64,000 nt of DNA from Yinghuangia seranimata (GTDB lineage: Bacteria; Actinomycetota; Actinomycetes; Streptomycetales; Streptomycetaceae): the NCBI RefSeq assembly GCF_029953285.1, contig NZ_JASAOI010000017.1, forward strand, positions 62,001-126,000. The letters run 5' to 3'. Made by a program: the position numbers and the translations under genes. This document shows, one piece after another, positions 35,588 to 45,029 of this stretch (position 1 is its first letter; each line of letters starts with the position of its first letter). A model generated the notes under the pieces. It was not told the DNA's origin and did no database searches. It worked only from the letters and a program-made list of their open reading frames with translations.

Positions 35588-36562
35588 TCAGCGCGTTGCG
35601 CCTGCCGGGATCCGCTCTTCGGTGAGTTCCGCCGTCGCCGGGGCGGACTCGGCGACCGTCCGCTCGGCCTCCTTGCCCTTGCCGCGGGCCGGCGCCTGGC
35701 CGACCAGCAGGGCGCCCAGGGCCAGCAGCAGGCCGACGATCTGCATCGCGGTCAGGGTCTGGTCGAGGACGATGATGCCGCCCGCGGTGGCGACCAGCGG
35801 GTTGACCAGGCCGAGGAAGGACGCCGGGCCGGCGCCGAGCTGCTCGATGCCGCGGAACCACAGGACGTACGCCAGGCCGGTGCCGAACAGTCCCAGGTAG
35901 GCGAAGCCGGCCCAGTTGGCGCCGGTCAGCGCCGGCGGCGCGCCCTCGGTGACGGCGGCCAGCGGGGCGAGGAACAGTCCGCCCGCGACGAGCTGCCACG
36001 CGGTCAGGTCCAGCATGGTGACGCCCTCGGGGCGGCCCCACTTGCGGGTGAGCACGGTGCCGAGCGCCATGATCACGATCGCCGTCACCATCGCCAGGAG
36101 GCCCAGGCCGTTCAGGGTGGCTCCGCCGGTGAGGACCAGCAGGCCGACGCCGACGACTCCGACGCCGCCCGCGACCAGTGTGCGTCCCGTGGGCCGCACG
36201 CCCAGGACCAGGGCGGAGAAGCCCGCGACCAGCAGGGGCTGGATGGCGCCGATCGTCGCGGCGACGCCTCCGGGCAGGTGGTAGGCGCCGATGAAGATCA
36301 GCGGGAAGAAGAAGCCGATGTTCAGCATCCCGAGGATCGCGGCCCTGCCCCACCACCGGCCCTTCGGGAGCTTGCGGCCGAGCAAGAGGAGCAGCACGCC
36401 GGCCGGCAGCGCGCGCATCGCCGCGAGGAGCATCGGGCGTCCGTCGGGCAGCAGCTCGGTGGTCACCAGGTACGTCGTGCCCCACGCCGCGGGAGCGAGG
36501 GCGGCCGCCGCCGCGACACCGATCCGACCGGCGGAAGCCTTGCCCGCGAGAACCCCACCCAT
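35588..36562 (-). CDS. EamA/DMT-family transporter
   Basis: Polytopic membrane protein of 324 residues with about ten predicted helices in two EamA repeats (for example LGMLNIGFFFPLIFIGAYHLPGG, split over helices 3-4, and GLFGTGLAYVLWF in the second half). The drug/metabolite transporter superfamily exports amino acids, metabolites or toxic compounds; the substrate is not readable. ATG at 36562 follows GAGGTGG. It is divergent from a MarR regulator gene and two similar 18-base palindromes sit in the 138-base gap, so it is probably repressed by that MarR protein and induced by a ligand it exports. Confidence 0.9.
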   Translation of the reverse strand: MGGVLAGKASAGRIGVAAAAALAPAAWGTTYLVTTELLPDGRPMLLAAMRALPAGVLLLLLGRKLPKGRWWGRAAILGMLNIGFFFPLIFIGAYHLPGGVAATIGAIQPLLVAGFSALVLGVRPTGRTLVAGGVGVVGVGLLVLTGGATLNGLGLLAMVTAIVIMALGTVLTRKWGRPEGVTMLDLTAWQLVAGGLFLAPLAAVTEGAPPALTGANWAGFAYLGLFGTGLAYVLWFRGIEQLGAGPASFLGLVNPLVATAGGIIVLDQTLTAMQIVGLLLALGALLVGQAPARGKGKEAERTVAESAPATAELTEERIPAGATR

Positions 36563-36583
36563 GACGACCACCTCAGCGTTGAG

Positions 36584-36601
36584 TATCTGAACGTTGAGAT
36601 A
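36584..36601. promoter_or_regulatory. MarR-type operator 1
   Basis: TATCTGAACGTTGAGATA, an 18-base palindrome with one mismatched pair, 22 bases before the EamA start codon. Confidence 0.75.
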
Positions 36602-36632
36602 ATTATGCGGCACGGGGAAGGCGAACGTCAAG

Positions 36633-36650
36633 TATGTGAACGTTGAGATA
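36633..36650. promoter_or_regulatory. MarR-type operator 2
   Basis: TATGTGAACGTTGAGATA, a second copy of the same palindrome (two mismatched pairs), 49 bases from the first and nearer to the marR start. The shared half-site is GTTGAGATA. Confidence 0.72.
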
Positions 36651-36700
36651 GTGAAGGTGATAGAAAGACTCCCGACGGTCCCGGGAGAGGTGACGGAGAC

Positions 36701-37228
36701 ATGACGGACAGCGACATGACGCACAGCGAGGAGCGTGACGCCGTGGACGACATCGTCGACCAGTGGGCTCGCGAACGCCCTGAACTCGACCTGCGCCCGA
36801 TGGCACTGGTCGGCCGCTACAACCGCTTCCACGCGTACGTCGAATCGGCGCTGCGCGAGTACTTCGCGAAGGCCGGGCTCGACTTCTCCGAGTTCGACGT
36901 CCTCGCGACCCTGCGCCGCTCCGGCGCGCCCTACGAGCTCAAACCCGTCGAGCTGCTCAAGTCGGCGATGGTCACGTCCGGCGCGATCACCAACCGCGTC
37001 GACAAGCTGTCCGCCAAGGGCCTCGTCGAGCGCCGCCCGTGCGAGACCGACCGCCGCGCCGTGCTCATCCGGCTCACCGACGCCGGCAAGGAGCTCATCG
37101 ACAACATCGTCGCCGGCCACGTCGAGAACGAGGCCCGGCTCGTCGACGTCCTCACCCGCGACGAACAGGAGCAGCTCAACGGCCTGCTGCGCAAACTGCT
37201 CATCGCCCGCGAGCCGGCCGCGCGCTGA
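36701..37228 (+). CDS. MarR-family transcriptional regulator
   Basis: 175-residue winged-helix repressor. The DNA-binding region is typical: SEFDVLATLRRSG, LKPVELLKSAMVTSGAITNRVDKLSAKGLVER (recognition helix) and the wing CETDRRAVLIRLTDAGKEL. Likely dimeric, releasing DNA on binding a small hydrophobic or phenolic ligand (family behaviour). Start ATG 36701 has GGAG before it. Divergent from the EamA exporter with twin palindromes in between, the standard layout for autoregulation plus exporter control. Confidence 0.93.
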   Translation: MTDSDMTHSEERDAVDDIVDQWARERPELDLRPMALVGRYNRFHAYVESALREYFAKAGLDFSEFDVLATLRRSGAPYELKPVELLKSAMVTSGAITNRVDKLSAKGLVERRPCETDRRAVLIRLTDAGKELIDNIVAGHVENEARLVDVLTRDEQEQLNGLLRKLLIAREPAAR

Positions 37229-37231
37229 AAA

Positions 37232-37271
37232 GCACCGGGCCGGGCCCGTTTTCGCGAGCCCGGCCCGGTGC
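37232..37271. terminator. Bidirectional terminator between marR and GNAT genes
   Basis: Perfect 14-base stem (37232-37245 with 37258-37271) around a 12-base T-rich loop; preceded on the plus strand by GAAAA. Confidence 0.82.
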
Positions 37272-37289
37272 GACCACGTCCTGCGCGGC

Positions 37290-37862
37290 TCAGTCCAGCG
37301 CCCACCGCAGCACATGCTGCGGCCCGGCGTCTCCGCCCAGGTACAGCCGCCCGGTGTCGGCGAACCCGCACGCCAGGTAGGCCGCCGTCGCGCCCGTGTT
37401 GCGCACGTTCACCGTGAGCGCGAGCGCCCGCGCCCCCGGCAGCGCCTTGCGCGCCGCCTCGGGCAGTGCCCGGATCGCCGCTCCGCCTATGCCGCGTCCC
37501 TGCCACGCCACGCCCACGTAGAACGCGCGCAGCAGCACCACCGGCACCGGGCCGCTCGGCGACGCGTGGCCCGCGTCCACCGCCGCCAGTTCGTCGGGGT
37601 AGCCCTGGACGTCCAGCACGCCGAACCCGGCAGCATCGCCGTCGCACACGATCGCGAACGGGCTGCGGTACGGGTCCTGGTCGGCCACCGGCAGCGTGTC
37701 CCGCGCCCGCCCGGAGAACTCCTCCTGGTCGGCCCGCGGCGCGAGCGCGAGCACCGCGTCGCGGAGCCGCGCCACACGCGGCTCCGCGAGGTGCCCGGTC
37801 GCCTGGTCCGGCACCGAGATGTCGACCAGCTCGACGAGCGGGGTCGTCCGGGACTGCGTCAC
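37290..37862 (-). CDS. GNAT-family N-acetyltransferase
   Basis: 190-residue acetyltransferase with acetyl-CoA motif A in FYVGVAWQGRGIGGAAIRALPE and the motif B region NVRNTGATAAYLACGFADTG. Its GTG start (37862) overlaps the glmS stop as GTGA, so it is co-translated with glmS. The acceptor is unknown; many GNAT proteins acetylate amines or protein N-termini. Because it is coupled to glmS, a link to amino-sugar metabolism is possible but is inference. The 24-residue upstream extension of the frame overlaps glmS and was dropped. Confidence 0.85.
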   Translation of the reverse strand: MTQSRTTPLVELVDISVPDQATGHLAEPRVARLRDAVLALAPRADQEEFSGRARDTLPVADQDPYRSPFAIVCDGDAAGFGVLDVQGYPDELAAVDAGHASPSGPVPVVLLRAFYVGVAWQGRGIGGAAIRALPEAARKALPGARALALTVNVRNTGATAAYLACGFADTGRLYLGGDAGPQHVLRWALD

Positions 37863-39709
37863 TCGACGGTGACCGACTTCGCCAGGTTGCGCGGCTGGTC
37901 CACCTCGTGGCCCTTGGCGGTCGCCAGCTCGCACGCGAACACCTGCAGCGGCACGGTCGCCACCAGCGGCTGCAGCAGCACCGGCGTCACCGGGATGCGG
38001 ATGAGGTGGTCGGCGTACGGAACGACCGCCTCGTCACCCTCCTCCGCGATCACGATGGTCTTCGCGCCGCGCGCCCGGATCTCCTGGATGTTCGACACGA
38101 TCTTGTCGTGCAGCACGCTGCGCCCGCGCGGCGACGGCACCACCACGACGACCGGCAGCCCGTCCTCGATCAGCGCGATCGGCCCGTGCTTCAGCTCGCC
38201 CGCCGCGAAGCCCTCGGCGTGCATGTACGCCAGCTCCTTGAGCTTGAGCGCACCCTCCAGCGCCACCGGGAATCCGACGTGCCGACCCAGGAACAGCACC
38301 GACGTGGCGTCCTTGAGCGACCGCGCCAGCTCGCGCACCGGCTCCATCGTGTCGAGCACCTTGTCGACCTGCTCCGGCATCGCCGCGAGCTGCTCGATCA
38401 CCTCGGTGATCTCGTCGCCCCACTTGGTGCCGCGGGTCTGCCCCAGGTACAGCGCCACCAGGTAGCACGCCACCAGCTGGGTCAGGAACGCCTTGGTCGA
38501 CGCCACCGCGACCTCGGGGCCCGCGTGCGTGTAAAGCACGGCGTCGGCCTCGCGCGGCATCGTCGAGCCGTTGGTGTTGCAGATCGCCAGCACCTTGGCG
38601 CCCTGCTCGCGCGCGTGGCGCTGCGCCATCAGGGTGTCCATCGTCTCGCCGGACTGCGAGATCGTTATCACCAGCGTCTGCCGGTCCAGGATCGGGTCGC
38701 GGTAGCGGAACTCGCTCGCCAGCTCGACCTCGCAGGGCACGCGCGTCCAGTGCTCGATCGCGTACTTGGCGATCATCGCGGCGTGGAACGACGTACCGCA
38801 CGCGATGATGACGACCTTGTCGACCTCGCGCAGCACCTGGTCCGGGATCCGCACCTCGTCCAGCGTCAGCCGGCCGTCCGCGCCGATCCGGCCCAGCAGC
38901 GTGTCGGCGACCGCCTTCGGCTGCTCGGCGATCTCCTTGAGCATGAAGTAGTCGTAGCCGTCCTTCTCGGCGGCCGACGCGTCCCAGTCGACGTGGTACT
39001 CGCGGAACGTCCCCGGGCCGCCCGCGAAGTCGGTGATCGTCACACCTTCGCGGCGCAGCTCCACGACCTGGTCCTGGCCCAGCTCGACGGCCTCGCGGGT
39101 GTGGGCGATGAACGCCGCGACGTCGGACGCCAGGAAGTTCTCGCCCTCGCCGCGCCCCACCACCAGCGGCGAGTTGCGGCGCGCGCCCACGACGACGTCC
39201 GGCGCGTCCGCGTGCACCGCGACGAGCGTGAACGCGCCCTCCAGGCGGCGGCACACGCGGCGCATCGCCTCGGCCAGGTCGCGGCCCGACGGCTCGAACT
39301 GCTCGGCCAGCAGGTGGGTGACCACCTCGGTGTCCGTCTCGGACAGCAGCGTGTGGCCGCGCTCGGCCAGCTCCGCGCGCAGCGCGGCGAAGTTCTCGAT
39401 GATGCCGTTGTGCACCACCGCGACCTTGCCCGCGTTGTCCAGGTGCGGGTGCGCGTTCGCGTCGGTCGGCGCGCCGTGCGTCGCCCACCGGGTGTGGCCC
39501 AGGCCGGTCTTGCCGACCGGGAGCGGCGTGTCCTGCAGCGCCTTCTCCAGGTTCTGCAGCTTGCCCGCGCGCTTGTCGCTGACCAGAACGCCGTCGGTGA
39601 GCACTGCCACGCCCGCCGAGTCGTAGCCGCGGTACTCCAGGCGCCGCAGTCCCTCTATGACGACGTCGAGCGCCGACTTCTCACCTACGTAACCGACAAT
39701 CCCGCACAC
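37859..39709 (-). CDS. glmS: Glutamine-fructose-6-phosphate aminotransferase
   Basis: Makes glucosamine-6-phosphate from fructose-6-phosphate and glutamine, the entry step to UDP-GlcNAc. The start is GTG at 39709 so that Cys2 becomes the N-terminal nucleophile after removal of Met (CGIVGYVG); GGAAGGGAAA precedes it. N-terminal Ntn amidotransferase: LEYRGYDSAG, GHTRWATHG. C-terminal: two SIS domains (VIIACGTSFHAA, ITISQSGETMDT) and closing PRNLAKSVTVE. Length 616. Coupled to a GNAT gene. No glmS ribozyme is visible upstream. Confidence 0.97.
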   Translation of the reverse strand: MCGIVGYVGEKSALDVVIEGLRRLEYRGYDSAGVAVLTDGVLVSDKRAGKLQNLEKALQDTPLPVGKTGLGHTRWATHGAPTDANAHPHLDNAGKVAVVHNGIIENFAALRAELAERGHTLLSETDTEVVTHLLAEQFEPSGRDLAEAMRRVCRRLEGAFTLVAVHADAPDVVVGARRNSPLVVGRGEGENFLASDVAAFIAHTREAVELGQDQVVELRREGVTITDFAGGPGTFREYHVDWDASAAEKDGYDYFMLKEIAEQPKAVADTLLGRIGADGRLTLDEVRIPDQVLREVDKVVIIACGTSFHAAMIAKYAIEHWTRVPCEVELASEFRYRDPILDRQTLVITISQSGETMDTLMAQRHAREQGAKVLAICNTNGSTMPREADAVLYTHAGPEVAVASTKAFLTQLVACYLVALYLGQTRGTKWGDEITEVIEQLAAMPEQVDKVLDTMEPVRELARSLKDATSVLFLGRHVGFPVALEGALKLKELAYMHAEGFAAGELKHGPIALIEDGLPVVVVVPSPRGRSVLHDKIVSNIQEIRARGAKTIVIAEEGDEAVVPYADHLIRIPVTPVLLQPLVATVPLQVFACELATAKGHEVDQPRNLAKSVTVE

Positions 39710-39887
39710 AGATTGTTTCCCTTCCGTGGGATCTGCCCCACGTCGCCGCACTTGGGGCCCAGACTACGGGTTCCCTTCTCACGCCCGCCCACCCGTCGCC
39801 CCCCACCGCCCATACTCGAGGTCGCTTCGCTCCCGCCCCCTCTGACCCGGCGGCACCCGCGTGAACCGGGCGGGGACAATATGTGCC

Positions 39888-40856
39888 GTGCACACAATCG
39901 CCACACCCGGCACGGCACGCGACCTGTCTCCGTACGTCGAACTCGACCGCGAGGCGTGGAGCCGACTTCGGGCGAACACACCGCTCCCGCTCACCGCGGA
40001 CGAGCTCGAACGGCTGCGCGGCCTCGGCGATGTCGTCGACCTCGACGAGGTCAGCGACGTCTACCTGCCGCTCTCCCGCCTCCTCAACCTCTACGTCGGC
40101 GCCACGCGCGGCCTCAACTCCGCCCTCACCACGTTCCTCGGGAACGACGAGCGCCGCACCACCCCGTTCGTCATAGGGGTCGCCGGCAGCGTCGCCGTCG
40201 GCAAGAGCACCACCGCGCGCATCCTCCGCGAACTCCTCGCCCGCTGGCCGGACCACCCCCACGTGGCCCTGCTCACCACAGACGGCTTCCTCTACCCGAA
40301 CGCCGAGCTCGAACGGCGCGGCATCATGCACCGCAAGGGCTTCCCCGAGTCGTACGACCAGCGCGCCCTCGTCCGCTTCGTCGCCGACGTCAAAGCCGGC
40401 AAGCCCGAGGTCACCGCCCCCGTCTACTCGCACCTGAGCTACGACATCGTCCCCGACGAACGGCTCGTGGTCCGCCAGCCCGACATCCTCATCGTCGAGG
40501 GCCTCAACGTCCTCCAGCCCGCCCGGGTCGGCGCCGACGGCCGCCCGCGCCTCGCCGTCTCCGACTTCTTCGACTTCAGCGTGTACGTCGACGCCCGCAC
40601 CGACGACATCCGCCGCTGGTACCTCGACCGCTTCCTGAAGCTCCGCCAGACCGCCTTCCGCGACCCGGCCTCGTACTTCCGCCGCTACGCCGCCATGACC
40701 GAGGAAGAGGCGGTCGCGTACGCCCAGGGCGTCTGGCGCGACATCAACGAGCTCAACCTCCTCCAGAACGTCCTGCCGACCCGCGGCCGCGCGACCCTCG
40801 TGCTGCGCAAGGGTGCCGACCACTCGGTGAGCCGGCTGCGCCTGCGCAAGCTCTGA
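39888..40856 (+). CDS. coaA: Pantothenate kinase, type I
   Basis: ATP-dependent kinase for the first step of coenzyme A synthesis. P-loop [14 protein letters not shown] (about 97-110), then [31 protein letters not shown] and IVEGLNVLQ, all type I PanK signatures. About 322 residues from the GTG at 39888; a GTG at 39861 in the same frame would add nine residues and cannot be excluded. Divergent from glmS, convergent with glmM. Confidence 0.95.
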   Translation: MHTIATPGTARDLSPYVELDREAWSRLRANTPLPLTADELERLRGLGDVVDLDEVSDVYLPLSRLLNLYVGATRGLNSALTTFLGNDERRTTPFVIGVAGSVAVGKSTTARILRELLARWPDHPHVALLTTDGFLYPNAELERRGIMHRKGFPESYDQRALVRFVADVKAGKPEVTAPVYSHLSYDIVPDERLVVRQPDILIVEGLNVLQPARVGADGRPRLAVSDFFDFSVYVDARTDDIRRWYLDRFLKLRQTAFRDPASYFRRYAAMTEEEAVAYAQGVWRDINELNLLQNVLPTRGRATLVLRKGADHSVSRLRLRKL

Positions 40857-40890
40857 CGCCGCCGCGCCGCCACGGCTCCGGAAACGCAAA

Positions 40891-40922
40891 GGCCCCGTAC
40901 CGCGTGCACGCGGTACGGGGCC
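40891..40922. terminator. Bidirectional terminator between coaA and glmM
   Basis: Perfect 14-base stem with TGCA loop. AAA precedes it on the plus strand, giving U residues after the stem for the minus-strand glmM transcript. Confidence 0.87.
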
Positions 40923-40943
40923 CTCCGCTTCTCGGGCGTCGGC

Positions 40944-42296
40944 TCAGACCGCCAGCTCGATGCGCACGACCTCGGCCAGCACTCCGGCTTCGTGCACCGC
41001 CTGCTCGTGCGTCTGCGCCTCGACCATGACCCGCACCAGCGGCTCGGTCCCGGACGGACGCAGCAGCACCCGGCCGCCGCCGCCCAGCCGCGCCTCGGCC
41101 TCGGCCACCGCCGCCGCCAGACCCTCCGACGCCTGCACCCGCGTACGGTCCACACCGGCCACGTTCACCAGCACCTGCGGCAGCCGCGTCATCACACCGG
41201 CCAGCTCGTGCAGCGGCCGCCCGGTCTGCGCCACCCGCGACAGCAGCAGCAGCGCCGTCAGCGTGCCGTCGCCGGTCGTCGCGTGGTCGAGCATGACCAC
41301 GTGCCCGGACTGCTCGCCGCCCAGCGAGAACCCGCTCGCCTGCATGGCCTCCAGCACGTACCGGTCGCCGACCGCGGTCTCCACGATCTTCACGCCGGCC
41401 GCCTGCATCGCCAGCTTCAGGCCCAGGTTCGACATGACCGTCGCCACCAGGGTGTCCTCGACCAGCCGGCCCGCGTCACGCATGGCCAGGGCCAGCACCG
41501 CGAGGATCTGGTCGCCGTCGACCTCGTTGCCCAGCGCGTCCACCGCCAGGCAGCGGTCCGCGTCGCCGTCGTGCGCGATACCCGCGTCCGCGCCGTGCTC
41601 GACGACGGCCGCCTTCAGGTCGTCCAGGTGCGTCGAGCCGCAGCCCTCGTTGATGTTGAGGCCGTCCGGCTCGCAGTGGATCGTGATGACCTCGGCACCG
41701 GCCTGGCGCAGCGCGTCCGGCGCGACCCGCGACGACGCGCCGTTTGCGCAGTCGAGCACGATCTTCAGGCCGTCCAGGCGGTGCGGCAGCGCCGACAGCA
41801 GGTGGTCGACGTACCGCGCGTGGCCCTCGGGGTGGTCCTGCACCCGGCCCACCGCCACGCCCGTCGGCCGCTCCCACTCGGTACCGAGCAGCGCCTCGAT
41901 CCGGTCCTCGACCTCGTCGGGCAGCTTGTGCCCGCCGCGCGCGAAGAACTTGATGCCGTTGTCCGGCATCGCGTTGTGGCTCGCGGACAGCATCACGCCC
42001 AGGTCGGCGCCCAGCATGCCGGTCAGGTACGCGACCGCCGGCGTCGGCAGGACTCCCGCCCGGTACACGTCGACCCCGGCGCCCGCGAGACCCGCGACCA
42101 CCGCGGCCTCCAGGAACTCGCCCGACGCCCTGGGGTCGCGCCCGACCACCGCGAACGGCCGGCGGCCGTGTCCCGCGGTACGCCCCTGCGACCCGAGGAC
42201 CCGGGCCGCGGACACCGCGAGATCCAGGGCCAGCTCGGCCGTCAGCCGGCCGTTGGCCAGACCGCGTACCCCGTCCGTACCGAAGAGTCGTCCCAC
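40944..42296 (-). CDS. glmM: Phosphoglucosamine mutase
   Basis: Converts glucosamine-6-phosphate to glucosamine-1-phosphate, the step after GlmS. 450 residues from the GTG at 42296, preceded by GGGAGG; homologues begin (M)[11 protein letters not shown]. The phosphoserine is Ser106 in [14 protein letters not shown], the Mg site is DGDADR, the sugar-binding loop GGEQSGH and the phosphate-binding [11 protein letters not shown]. Downstream of rplM-rpsI on the same strand but behind a strong terminator, so probably with its own promoter. The longer frame up to 42431 crosses that terminator. Confidence 0.97.
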   Translation of the reverse strand: MGRLFGTDGVRGLANGRLTAELALDLAVSAARVLGSQGRTAGHGRRPFAVVGRDPRASGEFLEAAVVAGLAGAGVDVYRAGVLPTPAVAYLTGMLGADLGVMLSASHNAMPDNGIKFFARGGHKLPDEVEDRIEALLGTEWERPTGVAVGRVQDHPEGHARYVDHLLSALPHRLDGLKIVLDCANGASSRVAPDALRQAGAEVITIHCEPDGLNINEGCGSTHLDDLKAAVVEHGADAGIAHDGDADRCLAVDALGNEVDGDQILAVLALAMRDAGRLVEDTLVATVMSNLGLKLAMQAAGVKIVETAVGDRYVLEAMQASGFSLGGEQSGHVVMLDHATTGDGTLTALLLLSRVAQTGRPLHELAGVMTRLPQVLVNVAGVDRTRVQASEGLAAAVAEAEARLGGGGRVLLRPSGTEPLVRVMVEAQTHEQAVHEAGVLAEVVRIELAV

Positions 42297-42412
42297 CTTC
42301 GGACCTCCCACGTGGAAAGCATCGAGAACATGGCGAACTTCAACCAGCCACGCGTCAGGGCACGCACCGGCAGGCGGGGCGTGCGTCGCGGACGCGCGAA
42401 GCATCAGGAAAA

Positions 42413-42455
42413 GCATCGGACCCCGGGGCACAGACTGTGCCCCGGGGTCCGATGC
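42413..42455 (-). terminator. Terminator of the rplM-rpsI operon
   Basis: Perfect 19-base stem (42413-42431 with 42437-42455), AGACT loop, followed on the minus-strand transcript by UUUUCC. Confidence 0.9.
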
Positions 42456-42479
42456 AAAATGCAGGCAGCGCGCCGGGAT

Positions 42480-42965
42480 TTAGCGCTTGCTGTACTGCGG
42501 AGCCTTACGGGCCTTCTTCAGACCCGGCTTCTTGCGCTCGGTGGCGCGCGCGTCACGGGTCAGGAAGCCGGCCTTCTTCAGCGCCGGGCGGTTCAGCTCG
42601 ACGTCCGCCTCGTTCAGCGCACGGGCGACGCCCAGGCGCAGCGCACCGGCCTGGCCGGACACGCCGCCGCCGGAGATGCGGGCGATGACGTCGTACTTCT
42701 CGTCCAGCTCAAGGATCTTGAACGGCTCGTTGACGAGCTGCTGGTGAACCTTGTTCGGGAAGTAGTTCTCGAGCGTACGCCCGTTGATCTTCCACTTGCC
42801 GGTGCCCGGAACGATCCGGACACGGGCGATGGCCTCCTTGCGGCGGCCGGTGGCGGCACCCGGCTGCGGGTCGCTGAAGCGACCGGCCAGGGACTCCGAC
42901 GTGTAGCTCTCGAGGGCGACCTCTTCGGTCTCCTCGATGGGGGCCTCGGCGATGGTCTCGGCCAC
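42480..42965 (-). CDS. rpsI: 30S ribosomal protein S9 (uS9)
   Basis: Small-subunit head protein whose C-terminal KR tail reaches the P-site tRNA. The core begins at [15 protein letters not shown], with [19 protein letters not shown] and the ending [12 protein letters not shown]. About 38 acidic residues ([16 protein letters not shown]...) are added at the N-terminus, as in other actinobacteria. Second gene of rplM-rpsI. Confidence 0.97.
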   Translation of the reverse strand: MAETIAEAPIEETEEVALESYTSESLAGRFSDPQPGAATGRRKEAIARVRIVPGTGKWKINGRTLENYFPNKVHQQLVNEPFKILELDEKYDVIARISGGGVSGQAGALRLGVARALNEADVELNRPALKKAGFLTRDARATERKKPGLKKARKAPQYSKR

Positions 42966-43003
42966 GATTCTCCTTATTTGCTCGTCAGGCGATGTGGCCG
43001 TGA

Positions 43004-43447
43004 CTACTGCGCGACCTGGGTGATCTCGAACGGCACGGGCTGCTGCGCCGCGTGCGGGTGCTCCGGACCCGCGTACACCTTGAGCTTCGACAGCATCTGC
43101 CGGCCCAGGGTGTTCTTGGGGAGCATGCCCTTGACGGCCTTCTCGACGGCCTTCTCCGGGTTCTTGGAGAGCAGGTCGTCGTAGCGGACCGCGCGGAGAC
43201 CGCCCGGGTGACCCGAGTGGCGGTACGCCATCTTCTGGGTCCGCTTGTTGCCGGACAGGTGCACCTTGTCCGCGTTGATGATGATGACGAAGTCACCGGT
43301 GTCGACGTGCGGCGCGTACACCGGCTTGTGCTTGCCCCGGAGCAGGGCAGCGGCCTGGGTGGACAGACGGCCGAGCACGACATCGGTCGCGTCGATGACG
43401 TGCCACTGACGCTGGACGTCGCCGGGCTTAGGGCTGTACGTGCGCAC
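43004..43447 (-). CDS. rplM: 50S ribosomal protein L13 (uL13)
   Basis: Early-assembly large-subunit protein, 147 residues. Signatures: [38 protein letters not shown] and [21 protein letters not shown]. First gene of the rplM-rpsI operon, 38 bases before rpsI. ATG at 43447. Confidence 0.97.
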   Translation of the reverse strand: MRTYSPKPGDVQRQWHVIDATDVVLGRLSTQAAALLRGKHKPVYAPHVDTGDFVIIINADKVHLSGNKRTQKMAYRHSGHPGGLRAVRYDDLLSKNPEKAVEKAVKGMLPKNTLGRQMLSKLKVYAGPEHPHAAQQPVPFEITQVAQ

Positions 43448-43787
43448 GGTCGATAGCCTTCGCTTCTTCGTGAGTGTGTGCTGACGGGATGGCGCTTAGG
43501 GCTTGGCCCGGCAACTTCCGCGCGGTGCTGGAATCACACAGTGCGAGGTGCTGCCAGGGGCCCCTCTTGCGGCGCCCGGCGTACCGACTTCACTCAAGCA
43601 AGCCAATACGCACAACGAACCGGCAGAATACCGGGTTTTCGGGGTGCCGGTCAAAACGAGCATCGGGGGGCTGTGCTCCCCGAGCCCCCTCCCCTTCTGC
43701 CCTATCGTATCCGCCCTGGCGAGCGAAACCGACCACGCCAGTATGCTGCGCGCGAAGAGTGGGGGCGCAGACCTTGGGGAGGCTGCC
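43448..43787. promoter_or_regulatory. Divergent region between rplM and membrane protein gene
   Basis: 340 bases without a gene. On the minus strand TTGGCT-N17-TACGCC (near 43577-43605) is a possible rplM promoter but the -10 match is poor. On the plus side the GGGGAGG ribosome site of the membrane protein is clear. Confidence 0.4.
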
Positions 43788-44978
43788 GTGAGTGGTGACA
43801 ACAACGGGTACGGCGGCGCGTACGGACAGCCCGGCGGCCCCGGGCAACACGGCGCTCCGGGCGGCCCCGACGAGCCCACGCAGTCGCCGTGGACCGTGCG
43901 GCCGGGCCAGCCCAACTACTCGGGCTCGGGCCAAGACCCTTACGCGGCAACGCAGTCCGCGCCGTACGGCGGCCAACAGCAGCCGCAGGGCGGCCAGTAC
44001 CAGCAGGCCCAGTACCCGCAGCAAGGCCAGTACGCGCAGCAGCAACAGCAGCCGTACGCCCCGTTCGCGCAGCCCACGCAGAGTTACCCCGGGCCCGCGT
44101 CCGCGCCGGACAACGGCGAACCGGACTGGAGCGCGCTCGCCGACCGGGAGGGCCGCCGCGGCCGCCGCCGCAAGACGGTCGTGTGGACGACGTCGATCGT
44201 CGTCGGCCTCGGCCTCGTGGGCGGCCTGGTCGCCGCGTCCATCGCCATGTCCGGCGACGACAAGAAGCCGGCCGCCAAGCAGTCCGCGGCGCCCTCGCCG
44301 TCCGCCGCGCTCCCGTCGGCCCCCAAGCCCACGTTCAAGCCGGCCCCGAGCGTCCCGCCGGCACCGGGCTCCGCGAAGGTGCTCGCCGACCCTGCCCTGG
44401 ACACCGACCCGTTCACGCCCGAGGCGCTGTTCGGCGCGACGCAGTTCACGACGGACGGCCGCAGCTACTCCGTCGTCGGCACCAAGCTCGACAACAGCTG
44501 CCCCGACGCCGCCAACACCGACCTGGGCAAGGTCCTGCGCGCGCACAGCTGCGTCCAGGTGCTCCGCGCCACAGTGACCGGCCCCAACGGCACCGCGGCG
44601 ACCGTCGCCCTCGGCTCCTTCGGCGCCGTCGACGACGCCAAGGGCGCCGCCAAGGACGGCGACAACAACACCGCGGCGGTGAGCGGCCTGCCCGGCGGCG
44701 CCGTCAAGGTGCTGTGTCCGGAACCGACCCCCGGCAAGCCCGGCGTGCTGTGCCTGCGCACCACGAACTCCTATGGCCGGTACGGGATCTTCGTGGTCGC
44801 CGGCTACCCGGGCACGGAGAACAAGCTCACCCCGCCCGACCCCAAGGTCGACCAGATCGCCCAGGACATCGACGCGTACGTGCGCGGCCTGCTCACCGCG
44901 CGCGGCGAGAAGACCTCGCAGGCCATCTACGACAAGGCCAAGGCGGACGCCGAGAAGCAGCTGCAGGGCACGCCCTGA
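43788..44978 (+). CDS. Single-pass membrane protein with Gln/Pro/Tyr-rich cytoplasmic tail
   Basis: Unrecognised 396-residue protein. Start GTG 43788 has GGGGAGG six bases upstream. The first 130 residues are Gly/Pro/Gln/Tyr-rich and disordered, then a basic patch (REGRRGRRRK), one membrane helix (about 128-150) and an extracytoplasmic part with a Ser/Pro/Ala linker and a folded domain of about 200 residues containing four cysteines (for example DNSCPDA, AHSCVQV, VLCPEP, VLCLRT), which may form two disulfides. Such proteins with Gln-rich tails are common in Streptomyces next to truA. Function unknown; a surface or signalling role is inferred from topology. Confidence 0.85.
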   Translation: MSGDNNGYGGAYGQPGGPGQHGAPGGPDEPTQSPWTVRPGQPNYSGSGQDPYAATQSAPYGGQQQPQGGQYQQAQYPQQGQYAQQQQQPYAPFAQPTQSYPGPASAPDNGEPDWSALADREGRRGRRRKTVVWTTSIVVGLGLVGGLVAASIAMSGDDKKPAAKQSAAPSPSAALPSAPKPTFKPAPSVPPAPGSAKVLADPALDTDPFTPEALFGATQFTTDGRSYSVVGTKLDNSCPDAANTDLGKVLRAHSCVQVLRATVTGPNGTAATVALGSFGAVDDAKGAAKDGDNNTAAVSGLPGGAVKVLCPEPTPGKPGVLCLRTTNSYGRYGIFVVAGYPGTENKLTPPDPKVDQIAQDIDAYVRGLLTARGEKTSQAIYDKAKADAEKQLQGTP

Positions 44979-45029
44979 CCGGCACCCGCTAGACGCCTAC
45001 CGGCCAGCCGTACACCCGCGCGGCCCGGC

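Noticed and set aside
39710-39887. glmS ribozyme upstream of glmS
   Set aside because: The 178-base gap shows no ribozyme core that I can recognise, and it is shared with divergent coaA.
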